Of a DNA stretch of 43,174 nt, positions 24,989-33,569 are shown piece after piece. The translations under genes and the position numbers were made by a program. How positions within the stretch are numbered: the first letter of the stretch is position 1; every line of letters begins with the position of its first letter. The stretch is from Clostridia bacterium (lineage in GTDB: Bacteria > Bacillota > Clostridia > Acetivibrionales > JAFADI01): positions 1 to 43,174 of the forward strand of contig JAOACY010000099.1 of NCBI GenBank assembly GCA_026417615.1, given 5' to 3'. Below the pieces are notes generated by a model. It ran no database searches. It saw only the letters and a program-made list of their open reading frames with translations, and was not told where the DNA came from.

Positions 24989-26371
24989 ATGGTAAACTTA
25001 TTTGTTTTAAAAACGGAAGAACTAAAGGCTCTGGTTCAGTACAAGGATGTCCTTGATAAAGGCGTCAGTTTCCCCAAGAATTTTTGGAAGCAAGAGAAAA
25101 ATCAAACCAAAGGCATTAAGACACGCTGCAGGATTCTCACAAGGTACTGCCTGGAAAACATAGCTCATATAGAGCCAGAAAATCTTCCTCAATATTATCT
25201 TAAGGATATAAAACAGATTCTTACTGCCAACAAGCTCTTTAGCATGGTTCACATTGTTTTTAACCATGACATCCTTGCTTTGCTTAAAAATGCATATCCA
25301 AATGAATTCCGGGAAAGGAAGCTGAAGGAATGGATGTGGAGCAAGCATGGACTATGGCATGATGACAATTTGATAAAGGAAGCTGTTTATGACATGGTTC
25401 GGAAGGAAGGCATCATGAGAATAGCGGATATCCCATCATTTGACTGGAAGAAAAGGCTGCTTAAACATGGAATATATAATATGCTTATGTATTTTAACTA
25501 CTCAATCTATGCCCTTTTCAACTTTGTATACCCTGGTAAATTTCATCCTACACATTTCAAATATAAAACAAAATGGAAGGCTGCAGAGTCTCTGGAAAAT
25601 GCTTTCTATTTCATGCACAGAATTTTTAAGAAAAAGAGGTATTCCCTTGATGACATAATACTTTTGGGAACATCGGATTTTAGAAAATTAGGCCTTGCAG
25701 GCATGCTCATTTCAATGTTTGATTCCTCCACGTTGAAAGCCAAGGAGTACTACCTGTTCAAGACAATTGGGAACGAGCAGCATCAGCAGGAAATAAAAGA
25801 GGATATTGCACGTTTGCTGGAAAAAAAGAAGAATGAAGCAATAGTCCGCAGGCTCAAAAAAGCTGCACATGGTAAATATATTTACAATTTGCACCAAAAT
25901 TCCACCTTGTACGGGTTTTTAAAAAGACACGCGAAGAAAAACAACCTTTCAATTGAAGAATTTGTTCAAAAGTATGGATTTATTTATAAGACTGCCAGAA
26001 ACAGCACACCGGAAATTTCGTTGGATGAGCTATGGAATCTTCGCAAGCAAGGTCTTACCTATATTGAGATTGCTGACAGGCTTGGAAGCAACCCTACAAC
26101 AGTAAACCAGATGTGCAGGAAGCACTTCGGCGGTGATCCGCTTATCCCAAGGCCCATAGATGATTATATCACCGTGCAGGAATTGATGAATAAATATCAC
26201 GTCGATCACAAGACCGTAATGAAGCTGGTTAAGGAAAACGGCTTTGAGAATCACACCACCATACGTTTTCGTTATTTGAAAAAATCTGAAATTGAACCGG
26301 CCCTAGAAAAATACATCAAAACCAGCAGGACACATCAGCACCTTGTCGAAAGGTACTCAAAGCAGGCTTGA
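24989..26371 (+). CDS. Uncharacterised repeat and helix-turn-helix protein (DUF4046-like)
   Basis: 460 residues, very basic, cytoplasmic. I see three related helical repeats: about 46-107 (LTRYCLENI...NKLFSMVHIVFNHDILALLKNAYPNEF), 127-185 (EAVYDMVRK...LLKHGIYNMLMYFNYSIYALFNFVYPGKF) and a weaker one at 200-256. The first two share L-(x)3-MLxxxFN-xSI-xALxNxxYPGKF-type spacing and remind me of DUF4046, although I cannot test this. A helix-turn-helix follows at about 346-380 (LRKQGLTYIEIADRLGSNPTTVNQMC) and a second, excisionase-like one at 393-420 (ITVQELMNKYHVDHKTVMKLVKENGF). Together they suggest a DNA-binding protein. The ribosome site is weak (AAAAGGGT). The gene stands alone and has no mobile-element neighbours. 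Confidence 0.6.
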   Translation: MVNLFVLKTEELKALVQYKDVLDKGVSFPKNFWKQEKNQTKGIKTRCRILTRYCLENIAHIEPENLPQYYLKDIKQILTANKLFSMVHIVFNHDILALLKNAYPNEFRERKLKEWMWSKHGLWHDDNLIKEAVYDMVRKEGIMRIADIPSFDWKKRLLKHGIYNMLMYFNYSIYALFNFVYPGKFHPTHFKYKTKWKAAESLENAFYFMHRIFKKKRYSLDDIILLGTSDFRKLGLAGMLISMFDSSTLKAKEYYLFKTIGNEQHQQEIKEDIARLLEKKKNEAIVRRLKKAAHGKYIYNLHQNSTLYGFLKRHAKKNNLSIEEFVQKYGFIYKTARNSTPEISLDELWNLRKQGLTYIEIADRLGSNPTTVNQMCRKHFGGDPLIPRPIDDYITVQELMNKYHVDHKTVMKLVKENGFENHTTIRFRYLKKSEIEPALEKYIKTSRTHQHLVERYSKQA

Positions 26372-26446
26372 CCTTCACCTTTTTTATGTCCCCGTCATAA
26401 TCTGGATTATATGCGTTAAAGCATATTATTATGGAGGGGATTAAAA

Positions 26447-27247
26447 TTGGTAGAATTTTTATCACAGTTCAATATTATTGTCGTTGGCATTTTGGCAAGC
26501 TTATTGACAGGTTTGGCTACAGGCGCCGGAGCCTTGCTTATATACTTAAAAAAGCATGTTTCCAAAAAGATGCTTGATGCGGCTCTGGGTGTAGCTGCCG
26601 GCGTCATGCTGGCTGCCACCTCCTTCAGTCTTATTGTTCCTGCCATTGAAAAAGGCGGCGGAGGGGTAAGGGGCTCTTTCATTGCTCTGGTTGGAATTTT
26701 GCTGGGGGGATTTTTCCTTGACCTTACTGACAAAATGTTTCCTGATTCAAATCTTATGTTAAATTCCATGGAAGCGGACGAAGCGCTGAAAAATGGCGCC
26801 CGGCTTAGAAGAGTCTGGCTTTTCATCATTGCCATAACCATACATAACTTTCCGGAAGGCCTGGCGGTTGGTGTTGGTTTTGGAGACGGTGATATAGCAA
26901 ACGGTATAAGTCTGGCTATAGGCATAGGCCTTCAGAATTTCCCGGAGGGTCTGGCAGTTGCCCTTCCCCTTATCAGGGAAAATTATCCCCGCTGGAAAGC
27001 ATTTTTAATAGCGTTATGCACCGGTCTTGTTGAGCCTATTGGCGGTCTTATAGGGATAGCCATAGTTCATGTCTCAAAGCCCATACTTCCCGTAGCCATG
27101 GCCTTTGCTGCAGGTGCCATGATATTTGTAATAAGCCATGAAATAATTCCCGAAACCCAAAGTGATCACAATCATTCAAAGCTGGCAACCCATGCGCTGC
27201 TGATAGGTTTTGTGATAATGATGTTCCTGGATAACTCCATAGGATAA
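26447..27247 (+). CDS. ZIP-family metal transporter
   Basis: 266 residues with about 8 membrane helices. Start TTG at 26447 follows GGAGGGG. Two metal-site helices are clear: HNFPEGLAVGVGFG (about 135-148) and GLQNFPEGLAVALPL (about 162-176), the HNxPEG pattern of the ZupT/GufA branch; the second has N in place of H. ISHEIIPE near 228-235 is also typical. ZIP proteins bring Zn2+, Mn2+ or Fe2+ into the cytoplasm. No metal regulator is next to it. Confidence 0.9.
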   Translation: MVEFLSQFNIIVVGILASLLTGLATGAGALLIYLKKHVSKKMLDAALGVAAGVMLAATSFSLIVPAIEKGGGGVRGSFIALVGILLGGFFLDLTDKMFPDSNLMLNSMEADEALKNGARLRRVWLFIIAITIHNFPEGLAVGVGFGDGDIANGISLAIGIGLQNFPEGLAVALPLIRENYPRWKAFLIALCTGLVEPIGGLIGIAIVHVSKPILPVAMAFAAGAMIFVISHEIIPETQSDHNHSKLATHALLIGFVIMMFLDNSIG

Positions 27248-27411
27248 GGTAAAGCAGGCGGGCAAGCAGGGTCGTTTTTTCTTCCATGCTTGCTCTGCCG
27301 AAAATCATATTTAACATAACTTTAATATAAATATAACAGGTATGTAATTAACATGTAATATCATTAATGTATAAAAATTTGCATTTTGCGACAATTATCA
27401 AGGAGAATGCA

Positions 27412-29247
27412 ATGAATGTCCTTTTAGATTATGCACCGGATAGAGATTATATACATATGAGCAGCATGGTGACATTAAGCTATAAAGATATAATTGGCAA
27501 TAAAAGTATAGGTGATGAGCTAATGGATATTTTGGAAAACAATCAAATAACCACGTCTTTTCAACCCATTATCAGCCTTAAGGACGGTTCAGTTCTCGGA
27601 TATGAGGCACTGAGCAGGGGGCCAAGCGGTTCAATTCTGGAGAGTCCCGCCAATTTGTTTGATGTAGCGAGAGTCTATGGAAAGCTTTGGGAGCTTGAGT
27701 ATCTGTGCAGGATCAAAGCCTTGGAAAATTCGGCAAAAGCTGATTCAAGAAGCTATTTCTTTCTAAATGTTGATCCCGACATTATAAATGACGAGAAGTT
27801 TAAAAAAGGTTTTACCAAGGAGTTTTTGAAAAAATTTGGCATTGACCCCGGAAGCATTGTCTTCGAAATTACAGAAAAGAATTCCATAGCAGATATCAAC
27901 AGCTTCAAAAAGACAATTGACAATTATAAGGATCAGGGCTATAAGATTGCCATTGATGATACAGGCTCAGGGTATTCAGGCCTTAAGCTGATAACTGAAA
28001 TCCATCCCCACTTTATAAAACTGGATATGAGCCTTATAAGGGGTCTTGACAGGGACGGCCTAAAATATGCTTTGATAAAGACTTTTTATGAGTTTTGCCT
28101 TGTCACAGATATAAAGCTTATTGCCGAAGGCATTGAAACAGAAAATGAGCTGAACGCACTTATCGACATTGGAATAAACTACGGACAGGGTTACTACATA
28201 CAGAAGCCAAGCGAGCAGATACTTGATATAAATCCTGATTTGATCAAGCTGATAAAATCCAGAAATGCAATGAAAAGAGAGCTGTATTACAGCAAGCCGT
28301 CAACTGTATTAGTCGGTGACATAAGCAGGACAAGCACTACAATCAAGCCCTCCGAAACAGGCTCGGTGGCTCTTGAAATATTTACATCAAATCCATCCCT
28401 TCAAGGCCTCCCTGTAGTAGAGAACGGAAAGCTTACCGGTCTTATAATGAAGGACAAGTTCTATGCCAAGCTGGCTACTCAGTATGGTTTTGCACTATTT
28501 TTAAACAGACCTGTCACACTGGTAATGGATAACCGTCCTCTGGCAGTTGATTACGAGACTACAATAGATACTGTATCAAAGCTTGCGATGACAAGAAATG
28601 AAGAGAATTTATATGATTACATAATTGTGGAGAAAGACTCAGTCTACCATGGAATTGTTACAGTCAAGGATTTGCTTGAAAAAACAACCGAGCTGGAAGT
28701 CAGTTATGCAAAGCACTTGAATCCCCTCTCAGGCCTGCCGGGAAATATCCTTATTGAAAACAAGCTCAAGGAGTATGTGGAAAGTTCTGTTCCATTTACG
28801 GTTCTTTATCTGGATGTAGATAATTTTAAAACATATAACGATGTTTATGGGTTTGAAAACGGCGACAGGATGCTGCAGTTCCTGGGAAGAACAATATATG
28901 ACTGCATTGCAGCGTCTTTCTGCGAGCATTTCATCGGGCACATCGGAGGCGATGATTTTGTAATAATCCTTGAGAGCTACGACGTGGATATGGTTTGCCA
29001 ATCTATAATTTCTGCATTCGAGAAAGGCATCAGGGATTTTTATTCAAAAGAGGATGTAGAAAGAGGTTTTATATTAGCAAAAAACAGAAGAGGCGAGGAG
29101 GAAAAATTCGGCCTGGCCACCCTTTCAATTGCGGGAATAAGCAATAAAACAAGAAGCTATAAAAACATCTATGAGCTTGCAGAACAAGCCGGCAAACTAA
29201 AGCACAAATGTAAACAGGTTTGGACAAGTGTCTATATGATTGAATAG
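27412..29247 (+). CDS. EAL-CBS-GGDEF c-di-GMP signalling protein
   Basis: 611 residues from the ATG at 27412, 6 bases after AAGGAG; the frame is open to 27367 but without a ribosome site. Domain order: EAL (about 40-270), two CBS motifs (about 300-425), GGDEF (about 435-600). The EAL domain has all the residues needed to hydrolyse c-di-GMP: E65 (EAL), N119, E152, D182-D183, K203, E239 and Q259. The GGDEF signature reads GGDDF, with Asp in the fourth position, while the GTP-binding LDVDNFKTYNDVYGFENGD is kept; cyclase activity is doubtful and it may only bind GTP. No membrane segment. The CBS pair could sense an adenine nucleotide. A cytoplasmic phosphodiesterase is my best reading. Confidence 0.88.
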   Translation: MNVLLDYAPDRDYIHMSSMVTLSYKDIIGNKSIGDELMDILENNQITTSFQPIISLKDGSVLGYEALSRGPSGSILESPANLFDVARVYGKLWELEYLCRIKALENSAKADSRSYFFLNVDPDIINDEKFKKGFTKEFLKKFGIDPGSIVFEITEKNSIADINSFKKTIDNYKDQGYKIAIDDTGSGYSGLKLITEIHPHFIKLDMSLIRGLDRDGLKYALIKTFYEFCLVTDIKLIAEGIETENELNALIDIGINYGQGYYIQKPSEQILDINPDLIKLIKSRNAMKRELYYSKPSTVLVGDISRTSTTIKPSETGSVALEIFTSNPSLQGLPVVENGKLTGLIMKDKFYAKLATQYGFALFLNRPVTLVMDNRPLAVDYETTIDTVSKLAMTRNEENLYDYIIVEKDSVYHGIVTVKDLLEKTTELEVSYAKHLNPLSGLPGNILIENKLKEYVESSVPFTVLYLDVDNFKTYNDVYGFENGDRMLQFLGRTIYDCIAASFCEHFIGHIGGDDFVIILESYDVDMVCQSIISAFEKGIRDFYSKEDVERGFILAKNRRGEEEKFGLATLSIAGISNKTRSYKNIYELAEQAGKLKHKCKQVWTSVYMIE

Positions 29248-29279
29248 TGATTATCACATTTTGTATAATTTGATAAAGT

Positions 29280-29954
29280 CTAAATATCAAACATGTTCCA
29301 AGGAGCCCAGAGCCCCGGAACAGAACGGAAGGTCATGTTTTGCCTTAGAGTAGGATGGCAGAGGGTTATCTCATTGGACCACAAGGCAATTTGCTGACCA
29401 GGCTTATTGACATTAGCCCCATACCTCTGGTCACCATAAAGAGGATGCCCCATTTGGGCAAGCTGGACCCTTATCTGGTGGGGCCTTCCCGTGTGCAGCC
29501 TAACCTTCAGAAGGCTGAATTCAGTCTTTGAAGCAACCACAGTGTAATCTAAAATTGCCTCCTTCGCTCCGGCAAGCGATGATTTTACGACAGATACCGT
29601 ATTGGTTTTCTCATCCTTGTATAAATAGTCTATAAGTCTATTCTCCTCTTTTGCAGGCTTGCCATGCACTACAGCCAGATAAGCCTTCCTGAAATCCCCT
29701 CTTCTTATCTGTTCAGAAAGCCTCGAAGCAGCTTTGGATGTTCTGGCAAAAACCATGACGCCGCCAACAGGCCTGTCAAGCCTGTGAACCAACCCCAGGA
29801 ATACTTCCCCTGGCTTTTTGTATTTCTCCTTTATGTATTCCTTCAGCAGTGCAAGCATATCCCTGTCCCCAGTTTCATCCTTCTGGGATGGTATATTGAC
29901 CGGCTTCTCCGCCACCAGCAAGTGGTTATCCTCAAATATCACTCTTACCGACAT
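29280..29954 (-). CDS. RluA-family pseudouridine synthase without S4 domain
   Basis: 224 residues from the ATG at 29954, preceded by GAAGGA (a GTG at 29969 is possible). The catalytic Asp is D60 in HRLDRPVGG. The C-terminal motif VRLHTGRPHQIRVQLAQMGHPLYGDQRYG and NIPSQKD near the start are conserved. There is no N-terminal S4 RNA-binding domain, so it belongs to the short RluA/YhcT-like group that modifies uridines in rRNA or tRNA; the exact target cannot be told. It lies 39 bases downstream of the methyltransferase gene, another RNA-modification-type enzyme, on the same strand. Confidence 0.88.
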   Translation of the reverse strand: MSVRVIFEDNHLLVAEKPVNIPSQKDETGDRDMLALLKEYIKEKYKKPGEVFLGLVHRLDRPVGGVMVFARTSKAASRLSEQIRRGDFRKAYLAVVHGKPAKEENRLIDYLYKDEKTNTVSVVKSSLAGAKEAILDYTVVASKTEFSLLKVRLHTGRPHQIRVQLAQMGHPLYGDQRYGANVNKPGQQIALWSNEITLCHPTLRQNMTFRSVPGLWAPWNMFDI

Positions 29955-29993
29955 TTTCCTTCTTCTCACTTCTTTATTATTTCAAATTTGATT

Positions 29994-30857
29994 CTACCTC
30001 TCCCAGCGCCCATATATGCCGCAGGGCAATACAAGCCCGGTAGCAGTAATCGGTATCCCAACCTCGCCGCTGCTTACCTTTCCTCCATACTTCCTTCCCA
30101 TTGTAATTTTAAGCATATTGGAAAGCACGGTTGGAGAAAAACCTGTTGTATAAGAATTAATAAGAAAGAACAGCGGCTTGTCCGACATTACTGCAAGGCA
30201 TTCCTCAATAAAACCGTACAGGCAATCCTCTATCTTCCAAACCTCGCCCCTTGGCCCTCTTCCGTATGACGGTGGATCCATGATTACGCCGTCGTACTTG
30301 CTTCCCCGCCTCTGCTCCCTTTGCACAAACTTTATAACATCATCAGTAATGAATCTTACCGGCTTGTCCTTCAAACCCGACAGCTCAAGGTTTTCCTTGG
30401 CCCAGGCAACCATACCCTTTGCAGCATCCACATGGCACACCTCTGCTCCTGCTGAAGCCGCAGCTGCTGTGGCGCCGCCGGTATAAGCAAACAGATTGAG
30501 AACCTTGACAGGTCTTCCGGCAGCCCTTATGCTTTCCATAATCCACTTCCAGTTAACCGCCTGTTCCGGGAACAATCCTGTATGCTTAAAGCCCGTAGGC
30601 TCTATGTAAAAGGAAAGCTTCCCATAGGACACAGTCCATCTTTCGGGCAGCTTTCGGAAAAACTCCCACTTCCCACCCCCGCTCTGACTTCTGTGGTAGT
30701 GGGCATCAACCTTTTTCCATGGACCGGCATCCTCATTCAGAGGCCATATTATTTGAGGGTCCGGGCGCCTTAAAATGTATTTACCCCATCTTTCGAGCTT
30801 TTCCCCGTTTCCCGTATCTATAAGCTCATATTCCTTCCAATCGTCTGCAAGCAGCAT
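29994..30857 (-). CDS. Class I SAM-dependent methyltransferase (RlmI-like, PUA-less)
   Basis: 287 residues. The methyltransferase core has the SAM loop VLNLFAYTGGATAAAASAGAEVCHVDAAKGMVAWAKEN (about 120-157) and the catalytic-type motif IMDPPSYGRG (around 193-202). This is typical of the methyltransferase domain found in RlmI-like 23S rRNA cytosine methyltransferases (pfam10672). The PUA domain of RlmI is missing; the N-terminus instead carries a short beta region with DPQIIWPLNEDAGPWKKVDAHYHRS. Substrate unknown. Likely co-transcribed with the pseudouridine synthase. Confidence 0.85.
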   Translation of the reverse strand: MLLADDWKEYELIDTGNGEKLERWGKYILRRPDPQIIWPLNEDAGPWKKVDAHYHRSQSGGGKWEFFRKLPERWTVSYGKLSFYIEPTGFKHTGLFPEQAVNWKWIMESIRAAGRPVKVLNLFAYTGGATAAAASAGAEVCHVDAAKGMVAWAKENLELSGLKDKPVRFITDDVIKFVQREQRRGSKYDGVIMDPPSYGRGPRGEVWKIEDCLYGFIEECLAVMSDKPLFFLINSYTTGFSPTVLSNMLKITMGRKYGGKVSSGEVGIPITATGLVLPCGIYGRWER

Positions 30858-31039
30858 CCCACAGCCTCCTAAAACAACAATTCAATTGATTATACCACAC
30901 ATACAATTTAATGTTAACATTTGTTACAATCATATCATAGACATATAAACTATTATGTTCAGCAGCATAAGCAACTATTAAATTTTAATTCTGGCGCAAA
31001 ACCCATTTTCGCAAGCTTCGCTGAAATCACCATATTGAA

Positions 31040-31227
31040 TACGATAAATAGCTTACATGGAAAAAGTTATTGGGCAAAGGCAATTTCACCGACCCGTAAG
31101 GAAAACCTCCGAGAAAAGTGAATTCATGCTCGAACCCAAAAGACATTTCCCCCGAATTCATCTTTTCGATGCTATTGAAATGCCTTTGAACAATCACTTT
31201 TCTCCTTAATAAAAGCTATTTATCGTA
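31040..31227. repeat. Structured intergenic repeat, copy C
   Basis: 188 bases in the 440-base gene-free stretch 30858-31297, between the divergent methyltransferase and antiporter genes; I see little else in that stretch. The outer inverted repeat is a perfect 15 bp: 31040-31054 (TACGATAAATAGCTT) with 31213-31227. Middle stem 31075-31088 with 31176-31188; inner stem 31111-31125 with 31154-31167; alternative partner TCACTTTTCTC at 31194-31204. It also contains a 50-codon open frame (31057-31209) matched in copy B but broken in copy A. The best-formed copy of the three. Confidence 0.88.
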
Positions 31228-31297
31228 ACCTATATAGTACTTTTTTTTGCAATCTGCATAGAATGGTATTAAATTTGCTTATAAGGGGCATTGGTAA

Positions 31298-32359
31298 ATG
31301 AAACACCTGAAACTATTGTTAATCTTTCTTCCCTTGACTTTTATTGCAAAAGCCTTCAGATTAGATGAAGGCTTCATATTTATATCCGTATGCCTTTCCA
31401 TAGTCCCCCTGGCTGTGATTATAGGTGATGCCACAGAACAGATATCTTTATATACAGGTCCAAAAATAGGCGGCCTTTTGAATGCAACAATGAGTAACAT
31501 TCCCGAGCTTTTAATTGGCATTTTCGCAGTAAAAGCAGGCTTCTACTCCCTGGTGCTGGCAAGTCTAGCCGGCTCAATCATGGGTAACATACTGCTTGTG
31601 CTGGGCTTTAGCATATTCCTGGGAGGCTTGAGGCACAAATTTCAAACCTTTAATAAAACAATCGCCAGAAGCAACTTTTCACTTCTGGCCTTTGCTGCTA
31701 TCAGTATAATTGTTCCATTTACATACAAATACACTGCCAGGTTTGAAAAACACCCCTCAGATGCCATAACCACTTTAAGCCTGGGTATAGCTATTATATT
31801 GCTGATTATATACATTCTTGGACTGGTCTTTTCACTTATAACCCACAGGAGTGTTTTTGTGCAGCATCAGGATCATGAGGAGGAAGAACCTGAGTCTCCC
31901 AGGTGGGGGCTGGCACACTCGGTTTTTGTCCTTGCCGCAGCTACAATTCTTATAGCCATCCAAAGTGAGACGCTTGTAAGTACTGTTGGACATGTAATCA
32001 GGCAATTCCGGCTTTCAGAAGTATTTATAGGAATTATACTTATTCCCATACTGGGTAATGTTGCGGAGAATTCATCTGCAATGATAATGGCAATTAAAAA
32101 CAAGGTTGACATCAGCGTAGAAATAGCCGTAGGCTCCAGTATGCAGATTTCCTTATTTGTAGCTCCTCTGCTCATCATACTGAGCTTTTGTCTTGGAAAA
32201 CCAATGGAATATGTCTTCAGCCCGTTTCAGGTGGTAGCAATGATGCTTTCCATCTGCCTGTCCGCCTACGTCTTTCAGGATGGAAAGACAAACTGGCTGG
32301 AAGGAGTTCAGCTTGTCAGCTGCTACGCCATTTTAGGCCTTGCGTTCTTTGTTATGTAA
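31298..32359 (+). CDS. cax: Calcium/proton antiporter (CaCA, Cax family)
   Basis: 353 residues, about 11 membrane helices, with an acidic central loop (HQDHEEEEPESPR). Two inverted alpha repeats carry the ion site: GGLLNATMSNIPELLIGIFAVKAG in the first half and GNVAENSSAMIMAIKNKVDISVEIAVGSSMQISLFVAPLLI in the second. Usual Cax proteins have GNATE and GNAAEH; here the first is SNIPE and the second GNVAEN, with both key Glu retained. It should export Ca2+ in exchange for protons. AAGGGG is 11 bases before the ATG, rather far. A terminator follows. Confidence 0.88.
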   Translation: MKHLKLLLIFLPLTFIAKAFRLDEGFIFISVCLSIVPLAVIIGDATEQISLYTGPKIGGLLNATMSNIPELLIGIFAVKAGFYSLVLASLAGSIMGNILLVLGFSIFLGGLRHKFQTFNKTIARSNFSLLAFAAISIIVPFTYKYTARFEKHPSDAITTLSLGIAIILLIIYILGLVFSLITHRSVFVQHQDHEEEEPESPRWGLAHSVFVLAAATILIAIQSETLVSTVGHVIRQFRLSEVFIGIILIPILGNVAENSSAMIMAIKNKVDISVEIAVGSSMQISLFVAPLLIILSFCLGKPMEYVFSPFQVVAMMLSICLSAYVFQDGKTNWLEGVQLVSCYAILGLAFFVM

Positions 32360-32407
32360 AACCGGCAAAGGTGCGATTTTTTCTGGCGTTCTTTATTTTA
32401 AACAATA

Positions 32408-32454
32408 GATTTCGCTGCAAAAACAGCTTTTCTTGCAGTGAAATCAAATTTTTT
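32408..32454 (+). terminator. Terminator of the antiporter gene
   Basis: GATTTCGCTGCAA (32408-32420) pairs with TTGCAGTGAAATC (32433-32445) over 13 bp with one G-T pair, followed by AAATTTTTT. It ends 6 bases before the stop of the convergent gene. Confidence 0.8.
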
Positions 32455-32459
32455 GGGAA

Positions 32460-33569
32460 TTAATATGCCATATGTTGCTTTTTTAATGGATTCAATTTTC
32501 TTTTTCTCTCGAGCATGTCCACGAATGCTTCCACCCTGGTCATGTAACCTGCTTCACCCGTCATTTCATCAATAATCAGGGTCAAAACAGGTATCCCGTA
32601 ATCCTTCTGTATTTCTCCGAAGGTATTCTGTGCAATTATCTCAGGCATACAGGTAAATGGATATATCTGTATAGCTCCGTCATATTTTGCTTTTGCGCTC
32701 AGTATGCAGTTCCCTATTGTCTGCAGGCCATGTCCGCCAATATCATCAGTATTAATATACTTTTTTCCCGCTTCGTGTGCTTTATTTTTTATTTCGAAGG
32801 GGAAAAGCTTTTTTATCCCATGATCTACTACCCATCTGCTGATTGTCTGCTTGTTATCCACATCAACGCCCATATTGCCCAATCTTCTTTCAATTTCCTG
32901 GTTTATATAAGGATCTGTGCATGTATATATCTCACCTACAATTGCAATCTTCAACGGGCTGCAAACCTTATTAAGTTCAATACTCCGCAATTTGTTTCTG
33001 GTAGACCGCACAAGCTCTGCTACAGCCTTAAAACCTTTTATACGTTCAATACTGCTGTGAAATTCCTTCATTACCTTGTCTGTGGAGCCCCTTGCGGCTT
33101 CCCTGCACCTTATATGACAAGCAAGCCCATTTAGCCTGTCAAGGGCTAATATTGTTCTCACAGCGTGCAGAACACTCTTTAATATTACGCGGCTCTTTCT
33201 CCCTTCCGCAAGAGGCTTTAGCTTTTGTATAACCTCCCGGGGAGTCATATTGCTGGAATTTACGCAAATAAACCTGGCATTGTAGCCCATGCTCCTCAAT
33301 ATTTCCTCATGCAGGTCCGAATAGTATCCAAACCTGCATTGTCCGCAGCCCCCTCCAAAGAGCACTGTATCTGCCCCCTGTTCAATAGCAGATATAAAAT
33401 TCCCAAGCGTGAGCTTAAAGGGAAGGCAGGCAAATTCAGGCGAGTTCATAATACCGGCTTCCAGGCTGTTTATGCTAAAGGGAGGAACTACATATTCAAC
33501 GTTCAGAGTGTCCAGCAGAACCTTAATAGCTATGTACAAGCTTCCCATGTGCGGAAATGTAACCTTCAT
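32460..33569 (-). CDS. Acyl-CoA dehydratase activase-related protein (CoA protein activase type), subunit 2
   Basis: About 369 residues. It resembles proteins named 'CoA protein activase' and the HgdB/BcrC-type fold: PEFACLPFKLTLGNFISAIEQGADTVLFGGGCGQCRFGYYSDLHEEIL near the start, with clustered cysteines suited to an iron-sulfur cluster, and IYPFTCMPEIIAQ near the end, then LIIDEMTGEAGYMTRVEAFVDML. It overlaps the upstream gene by ATGATG; the second ATG (33569) has the better GGAGG spacing and is used. The two genes probably encode partners. No dehydratase or HgdC-type ATPase gene is next to them, so the target is unknown. Confidence 0.7.
   Translation of the reverse strand: MKVTFPHMGSLYIAIKVLLDTLNVEYVVPPFSINSLEAGIMNSPEFACLPFKLTLGNFISAIEQGADTVLFGGGCGQCRFGYYSDLHEEILRSMGYNARFICVNSSNMTPREVIQKLKPLAEGRKSRVILKSVLHAVRTILALDRLNGLACHIRCREAARGSTDKVMKEFHSSIERIKGFKAVAELVRSTRNKLRSIELNKVCSPLKIAIVGEIYTCTDPYINQEIERRLGNMGVDVDNKQTISRWVVDHGIKKLFPFEIKNKAHEAGKKYINTDDIGGHGLQTIGNCILSAKAKYDGAIQIYPFTCMPEIIAQNTFGEIQKDYGIPVLTLIIDEMTGEAGYMTRVEAFVDMLERKRKLNPLKKQHMAY

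Noticed and set aside
26416-26925. A 169-codon minus-strand open frame rich in Pro, Ser and Ala
   Set aside because: Antisense to the ZIP transporter gene; low-complexity translation typical of a shadow frame.
27255-27302. Possible terminator after the ZIP transporter gene (GGCGGGCAAGC with GCTTGCTCTGCC)
   Set aside because: The stem is imperfect with a loop of about 20 bases, and the T run is in the loop rather than after the stem.
31057-31209. A 50-codon open frame inside repeat copy C, also open in copy B (from 21314)
   Set aside because: The frame is stopped within copy A (TAA after MLVP-like codons). Of the differences between B and C within the frame, more change residues than not. 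The conserved thing is base pairing, so I treat it as non-coding.
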